Positions 27,128 through 37,228 of a DNA stretch of 64,000 nucleotides are shown here, one piece after another. This DNA is from Arthrobacter sp. Soil764. GTDB taxonomy: Bacteria; Actinomycetota; Actinomycetes; Actinomycetales; Micrococcaceae. Positions within the stretch are counted from its first letter, which is position 1. Each line of letters starts with the position of its first letter. The notes under the pieces were generated by a model that saw only the letters and a list, made by a program, of their open reading frames with translations, was not told where the DNA came from and did not search any database. The stretch covers positions 248,001-312,000 of the forward strand of contig NZ_LMSI01000022.1 in assembly GCF_001428075.1 (NCBI RefSeq), read 5' to 3'. Both the position numbers and the translations under genes were made by a program.

Positions 27128-28984
27128 GTGTCTCCCATGGCCCGCACCGCACCGGTGCCCGCCGCGACAGATCCGGCCATTATTCGGAACTTTTGCATCA
27201 TCGCGCATATTGACCACGGCAAGTCCACCCTGGCTGACCGGATGCTGCAGTCCACCGGGGTGGTTCAGGCCCGTGACATGAAGGCCCAGTACCTGGACCG
27301 GATGGACATTGAGCGCGAACGCGGCATCACCATCAAGTCCCAGGCGGTCCGCATGCCGTGGGAGGTTGATGGGGTCAGTTATGCGCTGAACATGATCGAC
27401 ACCCCCGGCCACGTGGACTTCACCTACGAGGTGTCCAGGTCGCTGGCGGCCTGCGAGGGCGCAATCCTGCTGGTGGATGCGGCGCAGGGCATTGAGGCCC
27501 AGACGCTGGCGAACCTGTACCTGGCCATGGAAAACAACCTCACCATCATCCCGGTGCTGAACAAGATCGACCTGCCTGCGGCGCAGCCCGAAAAGTACGC
27601 GGCCGAACTGGCCAGCCTGATCGGCGGGGATCCGGAGGACGTCCTGCGCGTCTCCGGTAAGACCGGCGTCGGAGTGGAAGCCCTCCTGGACAAGATCGTC
27701 CGCGACCTGCCTGCGCCGAAGGGCGACCCCGATGCGCCCGCCCGCGCCATGATCTTCGACTCGGTGTACGACACCTACCGCGGCGTGGTGACCTATGTCC
27801 GCGTAATGGACGGCATGCTCCACCCCCGTGAGCGCATCCAGATGATGTCCACCAGGGCCTCCCACGAGCTGCTGGAAATCGGCGTCAGCTCCCCGGAACC
27901 CACACCGTCCAAGGGCCTTGGCGTCGGTGAAGTAGGCTACCTCATCACCGGCGTGAAGGACGTCCGGCAGTCCAAGGTGGGCGATACCGTCACCAACCTG
28001 GCCAAGCCGGCAGCCCAGTCGCTCCCCGGCTACGCCGATGCCAAGCCGATGGTGTTCTCCGGCCTGTACCCGCTGGACGGGGCCGATTACCCCGTGCTCC
28101 GTGACGCCCTCGAAAAGCTCATGCTCAACGACGCCGCGCTGGTGTACGAACCGGAGACCTCCGCTGCGCTCGGCTTCGGCTTCCGCGTGGGCTTCCTGGG
28201 TCTCCTGCACCTTGAGATCACCCGCGAACGCCTGGAACGCGAATACAACCTTGACCTCATCTCCACCGCACCGAACGTGGAGTACGAGGTAACCCTTGAG
28301 GACAAGAAGGTTGTCCGGGTGACCAACCCCAGCGAATACCCCTCCGGCAAGATTGCCGAGGTCCGCGAACCTATGGTGTCCGCCACCATCCTGGCCCCCA
28401 GCGAATTCGTCGGCGCCATCATGGAACTTTGCCAGGCCCGCCGTGGCGTCCTGGGCGGCATGGACTACCTCTCGGAGGACCGGGTGGAAATCCGTTACCG
28501 CCTGCCGCTGGCTGAGATCGTGTTCGACTTCTTCGACATCCTGAAGTCGAAGACCCGCGGCTACGGCTCCCTCGACTGGAAAGCCGACGGTGAGCAGGTT
28601 GCCGACCTGGTGAAGGTGGACATCATGCTCCAGGGCGAACAGGTGGATGCCTTCAGCGCCATCACGCACCGGGACAAGGCGTATGCCTACGGCGTGATGA
28701 TGACCGGCAAGCTCCGCGAACTCATCCCGCGGCAGCAGTTCGAGGTACCCATCCAGGCAGCCATCGGCTCCAGGATCATCGCCCGCGAAAGCATCCGTGC
28801 CATCCGCAAGGATGTGTTGGCGAAATGCTACGGCGGTGACATCTCGCGTAAGCGCAAGCTGCTGGAGAAGCAAAAAGAAGGCAAGAAGCGCATGAAGATG
28901 GTGGGTACCGTGGAGGTGCCGCAGGAAGCGTTCATCGCCGCCCTGACCACCGACGAATCAAAGGACAAGGCCAAGAAGAAGTGA
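27128..28984 (+). CDS. lepA: Elongation factor 4 (LepA)
   Basis: LepA is a ribosomal GTPase linked to back-translocation and 30S maturation. The 618-residue protein has the G1 motif [17 protein letters not shown] as G2, DTPGHVDF as G3 and NKIDLPAA as G4, domain III and V blocks, and the LepA-specific C-terminus ([23 protein letters not shown]). The GTG at 27128 has AAGGA at good distance; an ATG at 27137 is the alternative. hemW follows at 25 bases. Confidence 0.96.
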   Translation: MSPMARTAPVPAATDPAIIRNFCIIAHIDHGKSTLADRMLQSTGVVQARDMKAQYLDRMDIERERGITIKSQAVRMPWEVDGVSYALNMIDTPGHVDFTYEVSRSLAACEGAILLVDAAQGIEAQTLANLYLAMENNLTIIPVLNKIDLPAAQPEKYAAELASLIGGDPEDVLRVSGKTGVGVEALLDKIVRDLPAPKGDPDAPARAMIFDSVYDTYRGVVTYVRVMDGMLHPRERIQMMSTRASHELLEIGVSSPEPTPSKGLGVGEVGYLITGVKDVRQSKVGDTVTNLAKPAAQSLPGYADAKPMVFSGLYPLDGADYPVLRDALEKLMLNDAALVYEPETSAALGFGFRVGFLGLLHLEITRERLEREYNLDLISTAPNVEYEVTLEDKKVVRVTNPSEYPSGKIAEVREPMVSATILAPSEFVGAIMELCQARRGVLGGMDYLSEDRVEIRYRLPLAEIVFDFFDILKSKTRGYGSLDWKADGEQVADLVKVDIMLQGEQVDAFSAITHRDKAYAYGVMMTGKLRELIPRQQFEVPIQAAIGSRIIARESIRAIRKDVLAKCYGGDISRKRKLLEKQKEGKKRMKMVGTVEVPQEAFIAALTTDESKDKAKKK

Positions 28985-29009
28985 CCACCGCGCAGCGGGG
29001 GACCCGCTG

Positions 29010-30239
29010 ATGCCCAGCGTTCTTCCCCTCGGTGACCCGGCGCCGTCGGACGGTCTGCTGCCTCCCCAGGCAGCGGTCGGTGCGGCGGACCGGGCCTTCG
29101 GCTTGTACGTCCACATCCCGTTTTGCGCCGTGCGCTGCGGCTACTGCGACTTCAACACGTACACCGCCACGGAACTTGGCGGCGGAGCCTCCCAGGATGC
29201 CTATGCCGGCACGGCCGCCGCAGAGGTGGCGATGGCAGCGAAGGTCCTCTCGGCGTCGGGCGTTCCTGCCCGCAAATTGGGCACCGTCTTTTTTGGCGGC
29301 GGCACACCCACGCTGCTGCCCGCGGATGACCTGGCCATGATCCTTCGGGCCGCCATCGACCAGTGGGGCATTGAGGACGGCGCCGAGGTCACCACGGAGG
29401 CGAACCCGGATTCGGTCACACCCGAATCCCTTGCCGTCCTGAAGGAGGCCGGTTTCACCAGGGTCTCCTTCGGCATGCAGTCCGCCGTTCCGCACGTCCT
29501 CAAGGTCCTGGACCGCACCCACACGCCGAGCCGCGTGCCGCAGGTGGTGCAGTGGGCGCGCGAGGCCGGACTGGCTGTGAGCCTGGACCTGATCTACGGG
29601 ACGCCGGGGGAGTCGCTGGCCGACTGGCGCCACTCCCTGGAGACCGCGCTCTCCTACGGCCCCGACCACATCAGCGCGTACGCGCTGATCGTCGAGGAGG
29701 GCACCAAGCTGGCTGCGCAAATGCGCCGCGGCGAGGTTCCGGGAATCGACGACGACGACCACGCCGACAAGTACGAGCTCGCCGACCAGCTGATCACCGA
29801 GGCCGGACTTGGCTGGTACGAGGTCAGCAACTGGGCGCGGACTCCGGAGCAGGCTTGCCGCCACAACCTCGCCTACTGGCGGGGCGACGACTGGTGGGGA
29901 ATCGGCCCCGGCGCGCACTCCCATGTGGGCGGGGTCCGCTGGTGGAACGTCAAGCACCCATCGGCCTATGCGAACAGGCTGTCACAGGGGCTTTCACCGG
30001 CCGCCGGCCGCGAAACCCTGGACGCGGAAACCAGGAACATGGAGCGGGTCATGCTGGAAGCGCGCCTGCAGTCCGGCCTGGACGTCTCGACGCTTAGTGC
30101 CGGGGGACGGCATGAGGTGGCCGGGCTTATCGCCGACGGCCTGGTGGATCCTGCCGCTGCCTTCCGCGGGCGGCTGGTCCTGACCTTGAAGGGCAGGCTC
30201 CTGGCAGACGCAGTGGTACGCCGGGTCCTGCCGGACTGA
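29010..30239 (+). CDS. hemW: HemW, radical SAM heme chaperone
   Basis: HemW binds heme and delivers it to respiratory proteins; it was long misnamed as coproporphyrinogen oxidase. The radical SAM cluster motif CAVRCGYC is at residues 39-46 and includes the CxxxCxxC spacing. GGGTPTLLPADDL and the C-terminal HemW winged-helix region follow. It lacks the additional cysteine after the CxxxCxxC motif that HemN has (F follows the third Cys pair as YCDFN). The 409-residue ORF starts at ATG after lepA and abuts the convergent DUF4870 gene with no gap. Confidence 0.9.
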   Translation: MPSVLPLGDPAPSDGLLPPQAAVGAADRAFGLYVHIPFCAVRCGYCDFNTYTATELGGGASQDAYAGTAAAEVAMAAKVLSASGVPARKLGTVFFGGGTPTLLPADDLAMILRAAIDQWGIEDGAEVTTEANPDSVTPESLAVLKEAGFTRVSFGMQSAVPHVLKVLDRTHTPSRVPQVVQWAREAGLAVSLDLIYGTPGESLADWRHSLETALSYGPDHISAYALIVEEGTKLAAQMRRGEVPGIDDDDHADKYELADQLITEAGLGWYEVSNWARTPEQACRHNLAYWRGDDWWGIGPGAHSHVGGVRWWNVKHPSAYANRLSQGLSPAAGRETLDAETRNMERVMLEARLQSGLDVSTLSAGGRHEVAGLIADGLVDPAAAFRGRLVLTLKGRLLADAVVRRVLPD

Positions 30240-30650
30240 CTACTTGATCCAGCGCAGGTTGTACTGGTAGCGGTGCGGCTGGCCCCGGTTGACGTGGATC
30301 CCGGCGGCGACGGAGAAGCAAGTGAGCGCCACCCAGATCAGCGTGGCAATAACCGCGAAGATGTTCCCGACATAGGGAATGAACACCAGGATGTTGGCCA
30401 GCACGGCGGCAATGGTGGGCGGCAGGCTGAAGTTCAGCGCTTCCTTGGACTCCTGGGCGGTGAACGGCCCGCGGTCACGGAAGATCAAATAGATCAGCAG
30501 TGACGGGATGCAGCCCAGGATCCCGCCGAAGTGCGCGAGCGTTGCCCACTGGCGGTCTTCGCTGGCCGTCAGCGGCAGGGCATTGGCGGGGACGCCATGG
30601 TACTCGGAACGGCCCTGGCCGTCCCTGTGATCACGTGCGTTTTCTGCCAC
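30240..30650 (-). CDS. DUF4870 domain membrane protein
   Basis: A 136-residue protein with WATLAHFGGILGCIPSLLIYLIFRDR, FTAQESKEALNFSL and three membrane segments, the DUF4870 pattern. The function is unknown. The GTG start at 30650 has GAAGGAA upstream. Stop codons of this gene and hemW are adjacent with no terminator between them, so opposing transcripts may overlap. Confidence 0.85.
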   Translation of the reverse strand: MAENARDHRDGQGRSEYHGVPANALPLTASEDRQWATLAHFGGILGCIPSLLIYLIFRDRGPFTAQESKEALNFSLPPTIAAVLANILVFIPYVGNIFAVIATLIWVALTCFSVAAGIHVNRGQPHRYQYNLRWIK

Positions 30651-30802
30651 AGTCTGTTCCTTCGAAGGTGCAAGTGGTGCTGGGTACGGATCCCGGCGCG
30701 TGCAGTGCGTGAAAACGCGTGCAGGGCCGGAAAAATGCTGCAGTGCCTCACATAAGGAACCGCACTACCAAGAATACTGGGTCCCGGCCGGCCTTCCGCC
30801 CT

Positions 30803-31654
30803 TCAGGGCACGGTCAGGAAATCGATCACTTCTTCAACCCTGCCCAGCAGGGATGCTTCGAGGTCGGCATACGTGCGTACGGCGCCCAGCAGTTTCTGCC
30901 ACCCAAGGCCGATGTCTTCCTTGGTCGCGTGGGGCCAGCCGAAGGCTTTCAGGATCCCGGTCTTCCAGTCCTGCCCGTGGGGTACGGCAGGCCATTTGTC
31001 GATCCCAAGGACAGCGGGACGGATCGCCTGCCATACGTCCACGTACGGGTGTCCGACGATCAGGACGTTCCCGGCGGCACCCGGGGAGGCCATGACGGCT
31101 TCCGCGATGCGGGACTCCTTGGAATCGGGTACCAGATGGTCCACCAGGACGCCGAGCCGCCGGCCGGGGCCGGGCCTGAAGTCCGCCACGGCTGCGGCGA
31201 GGTCGTCAATACCGTGCAGGGGCTCGACGACGATGCCTTCCACCCGGAGGTCATCTCCCCAGACTTTTTCCACCAGTTCGGCGTCGTGCTTGCCTTCCAC
31301 CCAGATCCGGCTGGCCTTGGCTACCTGGGCGCGCTGCCCGGCCACCCGTACCGATCCCGAGGCCGTCCGTCCCGCTGCCGGACCGGCGGCGGCAGGCCGT
31401 GGCGCCGGCGGCATCAACCGGATGGGCTGGCCCTCAAGCAGGAAACCGAAGCCAAGACGGAAGGAACGGGACTTACCCCGCCTGTCCTCCAGCGCCACCA
31501 CATGCATTCCACCGGATTTCTCCACCCGCGTCACGGCACCCACCCAGCCGGACTGCACTTCCTCGAGCACCATGCCGCGCTCCACGGGAACCTCAGGCAG
31601 TTCCGTCCGTGCGGGAGCCGATATGCCCCGTGGGCCCCAGTTCTGGTAATCCAT
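30803..31654 (-). CDS. DUF3097 family protein
   Basis: The 283-residue protein has the blocks WGPRGISAPAR and RVEKSGGMHVVALEDRRGK at the N-terminus. It then shows IWVEGKHDAELVEKVWGDDLR, a Toprim-like acidic motif, and DHLVPDSKESRIA. This matches DUF3097, found in actinobacteria next to hrcA. The Glu and Asp-x-Asp-like acidic residues suggest a Toprim fold, but no activity is known to me for the family. It is divergent from hrcA. Confidence 0.82.
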   Translation of the reverse strand: MDYQNWGPRGISAPARTELPEVPVERGMVLEEVQSGWVGAVTRVEKSGGMHVVALEDRRGKSRSFRLGFGFLLEGQPIRLMPPAPRPAAAGPAAGRTASGSVRVAGQRAQVAKASRIWVEGKHDAELVEKVWGDDLRVEGIVVEPLHGIDDLAAAVADFRPGPGRRLGVLVDHLVPDSKESRIAEAVMASPGAAGNVLIVGHPYVDVWQAIRPAVLGIDKWPAVPHGQDWKTGILKAFGWPHATKEDIGLGWQKLLGAVRTYADLEASLLGRVEEVIDFLTVP

Positions 31655-31745
31655 GGATTCGATCCGCCTAGCGCTAGGTCCTCAGCACCGGAATTTCGCC
31701 CGGAGCGGTACCAATGCTAACAACGGGCCGAGGCATAATAGACTG

Positions 31746-31772
31746 TTAGCACTTGGGCATGTCGAGTGCTAA
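31746..31772. promoter_or_regulatory. CIRCE operator upstream of hrcA
   Basis: TTAGCACTT, nine bases, then GAGTGCTAA match the CIRCE consensus TTAGCACTC-N9-GAGTGCTAA at all but one base. HrcA binds CIRCE, so hrcA and dnaJ are autoregulated. A -10-like CATAAT is just upstream (31733-31738). A further half-site TGCTAAC is at 31715-31721. Confidence 0.95.
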
Positions 31773-31825
31773 CAGTGGGTTGCATCGGGAGGGGCATGCG
31801 CCCCGAACCATGGAGGAGGTGGAGA

Positions 31826-32839
31826 GTGAGCGAGCCACGCAAGCTGGAAGTACTGCGGGCCATCGTGGAGGACTACGTCCACTCCCGCGAACCGGTTGGG
31901 TCAAAAGCCCTGGTGGAGCGGCATCATCTTGGTGTTTCCAGCGCCACCATCCGCAACGACATGGCCGCCCTGGAGGATGAGGGGCTGATCACCGCCCCGC
32001 ATACCAGCGCCGGCCGGATTCCCACCGACAAGGGCTACCGGCTCTTCGTCGACCAGATCTCGGCTGTCAAGCCGCTGTCGGCAGCCGAGCGCCGCGCCAT
32101 CCAGTCCCTGCTCGAAGGCGCGGACGACCTCGACGACGTGCTGGAACGTACGGTCCGACTGCTGTCCCAGCTGACCAACCAGGTGGCCGTGGTGCAGTAT
32201 CCGCACCTGAGCAGGGCACTTGTCCGCCATATCGAATTCGTCCTGCTCGCCCCCCGCAAGGTCCTTGTAGTCCTGATCGCCAACAGCGGCAAGGTGGAGC
32301 AGCGGGTGATCGACGTCGGGCAGGATCTTGGCGACGACGCTCTGGCTGAACTGCGCACCCGGTTCCTTGGCGCGCTGGGCGGAACACCGCTGAGTCAACT
32401 GGCCCAGGCTCTGCCCGCCGTCGTGGCCGCAACCCCGCACCAGCAGCGGCAGGCGGCACACGCACTGGCGATCGGGCTGGAGGGCCTGGCGCAAAACAGC
32501 CGGGAAGAGCGGATGGTCATGGCAGGCACAGCCAACCTTGCCAGGTCGAACGTGGACTTCCCCCTCAGCATCGGCCCGGTGCTCGAGGCGCTTGAGGAGC
32601 AGGTGGTGATGCTGCGGTTGTTGAGCGAAATGGCCCAGGACCACCGGGGTGTCGCTGTCAGCATCGGAAGGGAGAACCCGTACGACGGCCTTGCCGAGGC
32701 CTCCGTCGTGGCCACCGGTTACGGTCCGGACAGCGCCGCGAAAGTAGGGATCCTCGGGCCCACCCGGATGGACTATCCCACCACCATGGCCGCCGTCCGG
32801 GCAGTGGCGCGCTACCTTTCCAGGATTTTGGGGCCCTGA
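31826..32839 (+). CDS. hrcA: Heat-inducible transcription repressor HrcA
   Basis: HrcA represses heat-shock genes by binding CIRCE, and GroEL keeps it active. The 337-residue protein has the winged-helix N-terminus ([20 protein letters not shown], then [18 protein letters not shown]) and the HrcA effector domain. The GTG at 31826 has GGAGGAGGTGGAGA just upstream. A TTG-type upstream extension to 31766 would begin inside the CIRCE site, so it was not used. dnaJ follows 87 bases later. Confidence 0.95.
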   Translation: MSEPRKLEVLRAIVEDYVHSREPVGSKALVERHHLGVSSATIRNDMAALEDEGLITAPHTSAGRIPTDKGYRLFVDQISAVKPLSAAERRAIQSLLEGADDLDDVLERTVRLLSQLTNQVAVVQYPHLSRALVRHIEFVLLAPRKVLVVLIANSGKVEQRVIDVGQDLGDDALAELRTRFLGALGGTPLSQLAQALPAVVAATPHQQRQAAHALAIGLEGLAQNSREERMVMAGTANLARSNVDFPLSIGPVLEALEEQVVMLRLLSEMAQDHRGVAVSIGRENPYDGLAEASVVATGYGPDSAAKVGILGPTRMDYPTTMAAVRAVARYLSRILGP

Positions 32840-32926
32840 CTCTCAACCGCCGGAGCCTGCTCCGGCCGGGAAGCAAGAGCCGGGCCGCCCAACTGAACGA
32901 AGTACAACAAGGAAGAGATACGAACT

Positions 32927-34054
32927 TTGAGCAGCCACTATGACGTCCTTGGAGTCTCACCCGAAGCTACGGGCGAAGAAATCAAAAAGGCCTACCGCAA
33001 GCTGGCCCGCACCCTCCACCCTGACGTAAACCCCGGAGCGGACGCGTCAGAACGGTTCAAGGCAGTAACCCACGCCTACGAGGTGCTTTCCGATCCCCAG
33101 AAGCGCCGGATCTATGACACCACCGGCAACGAGAACGGCACCGACAACGGCTTCGGCGGCGCAGGCTACGCGGGCCAGGGGTTCGCGTTCCAGGACATCT
33201 TCGACACGTTCTTCGGCGCCGGCGGAACCTCCGGTCCGGCCTCGCGTGTCCGGCGCGGCCAGGACGCCCTCATCAGCGTTCGGATCGATCTCCGTGACGC
33301 CGTGTTCGGCGTCAACAAGAAACTCGAAGTGGACACCGCCGTGGTCTGCCCCACCTGCGACGGATCCTGCTGCCGCCCCGGCACCCATCCCGAACGCTGC
33401 GACATCTGCGGCGGCAGCGGCCAGGTCCAGCGGGCCGTCCGCTCCATCCTCGGCCAGGTCATGACGGCCGCCCCCTGCGGCACCTGCGAAGGTTTCGGCA
33501 CGGTCATCAAGGACCCCTGCAACGAGTGCAGCGGCCAGGGCCGTATCCGCAGCCGCCGGTCCCTGACCATCAAGGTTCCCGCCGGCGTGGCCACCGGAAC
33601 CCGGATCCAGCTCTCCGGACAGGGCGAGGCCGGCCCCGCGGGCGGTCCGGCCGGTGACCTGTACGTGGAGATCCGCGTCAACAACGATGCCACCTACGTG
33701 CGGGAAGGCGACGACCTGCACGCCACCCTGCATATCCCCATGACGGCGGCTGCCCTGGGCACGGACGTCAGCCTGGAAACCTTTGACGGCACCCAGGAGA
33801 TCGACGTCAAGCCCGGCACCCAGTCGGGGGAGATCATCACCCTGCGCGGCCTCGGTGTCACGCACCTCAGGGGATACGGCCGCGGCGACCTGAAGGTGCA
33901 CCTCCAGGTGGACACTCCGGCGAGGCTCGACCCCGCCCAGGAGGACCTGCTGCGCCAGCTTGCCAAGCTCCGTGGCGAACAGATCACCGAGGGCAAGCTC
34001 GCTGCCAGCGGCGGCATGTTCGCCAAGCTCCGGGACCGGCTCGGTAACCTGTAG
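32927..34054 (+). CDS. dnaJ: Chaperone DnaJ
   Basis: DnaJ stimulates DnaK and holds unfolded proteins. The J-domain has HPD at 31-33, followed by a Gly-rich [11 protein letters not shown] region and four zinc motifs ([32 protein letters not shown]). The first motif has Cys in place of the usual final Gly. The TTG start has AAGGAAGAG upstream. Being the copy next to hrcA, it is the DnaJ2-type gene and is under CIRCE control. Confidence 0.95.
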   Translation: MSSHYDVLGVSPEATGEEIKKAYRKLARTLHPDVNPGADASERFKAVTHAYEVLSDPQKRRIYDTTGNENGTDNGFGGAGYAGQGFAFQDIFDTFFGAGGTSGPASRVRRGQDALISVRIDLRDAVFGVNKKLEVDTAVVCPTCDGSCCRPGTHPERCDICGGSGQVQRAVRSILGQVMTAAPCGTCEGFGTVIKDPCNECSGQGRIRSRRSLTIKVPAGVATGTRIQLSGQGEAGPAGGPAGDLYVEIRVNNDATYVREGDDLHATLHIPMTAAALGTDVSLETFDGTQEIDVKPGTQSGEIITLRGLGVTHLRGYGRGDLKVHLQVDTPARLDPAQEDLLRQLAKLRGEQITEGKLAASGGMFAKLRDRLGNL

Positions 34055-34056
34055 CG

Positions 34057-34839
34057 GTGAGCAATCCCGTCTTCTTCACGGCCGCCGGTGCGTTGAACGG
34101 CATGGCTGCCGGCCAACTTTTCGTCCTCGAGGGGGCGGAGGCGCGCCACGCCGTCACCGTCAAGCGTTTGTCCCCGGGCGAAGCGGTGGACATTGTCGAC
34201 GGCGCCGGCACCCGGATGACCGGCAAAGTCGTCTCTGCTGCCCCCTCCGGCCTCGAGGTGGAGTGCGCGACCCTCACCGTTGAAGACAGGCCGGACGTCC
34301 GGCTGGTGCTGGTGCAGGCGCTGGCCAAGGGCGACCGTGACGAACTGGCCATCGAGACCGCCACCGAACTGGGCATCGACGCCGTCATCCCCTGGCAGTC
34401 CGAACGGTCCATCGTCCGCTGGAAGGGCGACCGGGCAGCCCGGGCGCACGCCAAATGGGAGTCCACCGTCGCCGCAGCCGCCAAACAAGCCAGGCGCGCC
34501 TGGATTCCCGAGGTGCGCCCCGCCGTCGACACCGCCGGGCTTTCGGCTGCCGTGGAGGCCGCCGACCTGGCTGTCATCCTGCACGAAGACGCCGTACGCC
34601 CGCTGCGCACGGTCCTGGAGGCGTGGCGGTCGAATGATGAAAGCGCCGCGCCCCGGGAAATCCTGCTGATCGTCGGTCCGGAGGGCGGCATCAGTCCGCG
34701 CGAAGTAACCAAACTCTGCGATAAAGGCGCCGTGACCGCCCTCTTGGGGCACCACGTCCTGCGGTCCTCCACTGCCGGGCCGGCCGCCGTCGTGCTTGCC
34801 AGCGACGTCCTTGGCCGCTGGACGGCTACCGGACCCTAA
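34057..34839 (+). CDS. rsmE: 16S rRNA (uracil-1498-N3)-methyltransferase
   Basis: RsmE methylates U1498 of 16S rRNA. The 260-residue SPOUT protein has ALAKGDRDELAIETATELGID, SERSIVRWKGDRAARAHAKWE and the SAM-binding trefoil knot LIVGPEGGISPREVTKL with LLGHHVLRSSTA. The GTG start lies 2 bases after dnaJ. The 3' end overlaps the convergent GerMN gene by 14 bases. Confidence 0.95.
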   Translation: MSNPVFFTAAGALNGMAAGQLFVLEGAEARHAVTVKRLSPGEAVDIVDGAGTRMTGKVVSAAPSGLEVECATLTVEDRPDVRLVLVQALAKGDRDELAIETATELGIDAVIPWQSERSIVRWKGDRAARAHAKWESTVAAAAKQARRAWIPEVRPAVDTAGLSAAVEAADLAVILHEDAVRPLRTVLEAWRSNDESAAPREILLIVGPEGGISPREVTKLCDKGAVTALLGHHVLRSSTAGPAAVVLASDVLGRWTATGP

Positions 34840-35782
34840 AGGACCTGGTGTCCTCGTTCCGGTCCGGCTCCCCTCCGGAACCGGCCTGGGCCATCCGCAG
34901 CACGTAATCGCCAGGCGGAAGGCTGAGGGCCAGCGTGAAGACACCGGCCTGCCCCTGTTCGGCCCCCGCCGTGGTTTCACCGGTGAGGAAGGGCGCCTTG
35001 CTGCCGCCGTCCGGTGACTGCAGGATCTGCCAGCGGAGCTTCGCCCCCGGGGACGTGCTGCGGCCAGTAATCTTGACGCTGCCCCCCGGGACCTCGGCGC
35101 CCTCCTGGGGGTCAATGATCCAGACCGGGGCCACCAGGCCGGCGGCACGGGTCATCAGCGCGCCCAGCTGGACGCTGCCGAACGCCACATAGTCGGTGTG
35201 GCCATCCACCAGGATGCGGACCCGGATCTGCTGGCCGGTGTCGATCAGGCCGGAACTGGCGGCAGCAGCGGTTGCCGTGTAGATCAGTTGCTGGATGGCG
35301 CGGGCAGCCATGTCGGCGTCGAGATTGCTGTTAAAGGCGTCGGCGGAGACATCCACGGTGATGACGTCCTTGCCCGAAATCGAGGTGGCCAGTTTGTCAG
35401 GGTTCTGCCACGGCGTGAAGAAGTCGGGGTCCAGCGGTTTCTCCGACATCATGGCCCGAAGGGCGCGGGTGACAGGGTTCTCCTGCTCCGGGACATCACG
35501 GAATTCCCGGTAAAGGAAGATGTTCCCGCCGCTGCGGCCGATCCAGTAGACCGGGGCTTTGTTGGAGGACTGCGTGGTTTCCAGCGGGGCGCTGGTGGAA
35601 AGCGTGTCCGGCATGGTGCCGCCCGTGGCCGGGACCGACGCGGCGGTACCGGTGGGGGCGGGACCGCCCTCGGCCGTGCAGCCCGCCAGGACCGGAACCA
35701 GGACCAGGATTCCTGCCAGGACGGCGGGGCGCAGACGGCCCATGGGTCGTCCAGCCCTTTCGGGCGCAGAGGTTTCCGGCAC
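34826..35782 (-). CDS. GerMN-domain lipoprotein
   Basis: The 318-residue protein has an N-terminal lipoprotein signal with lipobox VLAG-C (LVPVLAGC, Cys at about 35). After a Ser/Thr/Pro-rich linker comes a GerMN domain (about 75-215, with VYWIGRSGGNIFLYREFRDV). A C-terminal immunoglobulin-like Gmad2-type domain follows (IIDPQEGAEVPGGSVKITG). GerMN is known from spore proteins, but it also occurs in non-sporing actinobacteria, as here. Start may be ATG 35782 or an internal ATG (residue 14, 35743). Role is not known; the lipid anchor suggests the outer face of the membrane. Confidence 0.82.
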   Translation of the reverse strand: MPETSAPERAGRPMGRLRPAVLAGILVLVPVLAGCTAEGGPAPTGTAASVPATGGTMPDTLSTSAPLETTQSSNKAPVYWIGRSGGNIFLYREFRDVPEQENPVTRALRAMMSEKPLDPDFFTPWQNPDKLATSISGKDVITVDVSADAFNSNLDADMAARAIQQLIYTATAAAASSGLIDTGQQIRVRILVDGHTDYVAFGSVQLGALMTRAAGLVAPVWIIDPQEGAEVPGGSVKITGRSTSPGAKLRWQILQSPDGGSKAPFLTGETTAGAEQGQAGVFTLALSLPPGDYVLRMAQAGSGGEPDRNEDTRSFRVR

Positions 35783-36139
35783 TGTCCTGCCCTTGTCCTT
35801 TCCTGGCGTGGCGGGCCGATCCCCCTGGCGGCCTGGTGTTCCAGCTGATGCTGGATTTCCAGCATTACACAGTGGCCAAGCCGCTCCGGCGCTCTTTGCC
35901 TCCTCGACGGCAACTGCAACGGGAACGATATGAGGCCGATATGAAGTTGATACCTAAGCCCGCGTCAGCGCCCTCCTTGTTGCTGTTCCGTGGCGGCCCG
36001 GTATCCGGCCAGGCCCCGTGCTGGCGTAAGATGGAGGGATCGCTGGGGCAAGGAGCACCGGGCAACGGGCGCCGGCATCAGCCACAGCAAACAAGTGATG
36101 TCGATCTTCGAGGGGACCACAGGCCTGCGGGCCAGCACC
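35783..36139. other. Intergenic region between the GerMN lipoprotein and phoH
   Basis: This 357-base gap between divergent genes holds an inverted repeat (35848-35865) and the direct repeat CGATATGA at about 35926 and 35938. A -10-like TAAGAT sits at 36027-36032. No RNA gene or clear ORF is seen, but the phoH frame stays open upstream to 35990. Confidence 0.5.
35848..35865. repeat. Inverted repeat ATGCTGGA-TT-TCCAGCAT
   Basis: Eight-base perfect arms with two-base spacer, 66 bases upstream of the lipoprotein ATG in the 357-base gap between that gene and phoH. Possible operator or small hairpin. Confidence 0.5.
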
Positions 36140-37228
36140 ATGACTGAATCAGCGAATGGTAAGCGCCGGCTCAACACAGGCGACGGCAGTCCGGGGGAAT
36201 TCCCGCACTCCCTGCCCGGCACCCGGACGGAAGTAGTCCTCTTTGAGAACACCGACCAGATGGTTCAGTCGCTCGGCAGCCATGATGAGGCGCTGCGGTT
36301 CATCGAAGAACAGTTCCCGGCCGTCAACTTCCATGCCCGCGGCAACGAACTGTCCATCAGCGGGCCCTCGGGTGACGTGCCCCGGATCATGCGGCTCCTC
36401 CAGGAGGTCCGCGGCCTGGTGGCCCGCGGCACAGTCATCACGCCTGCGGTGCTGCAGCAGCTGGTGTCCCTCCTGCGGACCCAGTCGCTGCAGAATCCCG
36501 TGGATGTGCTCACCCACGACATCCTCTCCAGCCGCGGCAGGACCATCCGGCCCAAGACGCTGAACCAGAAGAACTACGTTGATGCCATTGACGCCAACAC
36601 TGTGATCTTCGGCATCGGCCCCGCCGGCACCGGCAAGACCTACCTTGCCATGGCCAAAGCGGTACAGGCGCTGCAGCAAAAAGAGGTCAGCCGGATCATC
36701 CTGACCCGCCCCGCCGTCGAGGCGGGGGAGCGGCTTGGGTTCCTCCCCGGTACGCTGAGCGACAAGATCGATCCCTACCTCCGGCCGCTGTACGACGCCC
36801 TGCACGACATGATGGACCCCGAATCCATTCCGCGCCTCATGGCAGCGGGCACCATCGAAGTGGCGCCCCTGGCCTATATGCGCGGCCGGACCCTTAACGA
36901 CGCCTTCATCATCCTCGACGAGGCGCAGAACACCACGCCGGAACAAATGAAGATGTTCCTCACCCGCCTCGGGTTCGGATCCAAGATGGTGGTCACCGGG
37001 GACGTCACCCAGGTGGACCTGCCGTTTGGCACGCGTTCCGGACTCCGGATCGTCGAGGAAATCCTGCAGGGCATCGAGGGCGTGAGCTTCTCTGTCCTGG
37101 ATGCCGCCGACGTGGTTCGGCATCGCCTCGTTGGGGACATTGTCAACGCATACAGCATCTGGGATGAAACCCAGCGGAACCGGGTCAAGCATTCAGCAAG
37201 CCGGGAAAAACGGGGGGAACACGCGTGA
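36140..37228 (+). CDS. phoH: PhoH family ATPase
   Basis: PhoH proteins are P-loop ATPases, probably RNA-related. The domain has GIGPAGTGKTYLAMAKAVQAL (Walker A) and FIILDEAQNTTPEQMKMFLTRL (Walker B). The order phoH-ybeY is conserved and suggests ribosome-linked RNA processing. The ATG at 36140 (362 residues) starts MTESANGKRRL. An ATG at 36098 would add 14 residues. Neither start has a strong SD site. The end overlaps ybeY by 4 bases. Confidence 0.92.
   Translation: MTESANGKRRLNTGDGSPGEFPHSLPGTRTEVVLFENTDQMVQSLGSHDEALRFIEEQFPAVNFHARGNELSISGPSGDVPRIMRLLQEVRGLVARGTVITPAVLQQLVSLLRTQSLQNPVDVLTHDILSSRGRTIRPKTLNQKNYVDAIDANTVIFGIGPAGTGKTYLAMAKAVQALQQKEVSRIILTRPAVEAGERLGFLPGTLSDKIDPYLRPLYDALHDMMDPESIPRLMAAGTIEVAPLAYMRGRTLNDAFIILDEAQNTTPEQMKMFLTRLGFGSKMVVTGDVTQVDLPFGTRSGLRIVEEILQGIEGVSFSVLDAADVVRHRLVGDIVNAYSIWDETQRNRVKHSASREKRGEHA

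Noticed and set aside
27005..28873. A 622-codon open frame on the minus strand of lepA
   Set aside because: The lepA frame has all GTPase motifs, and the antisense frame has none of any family.
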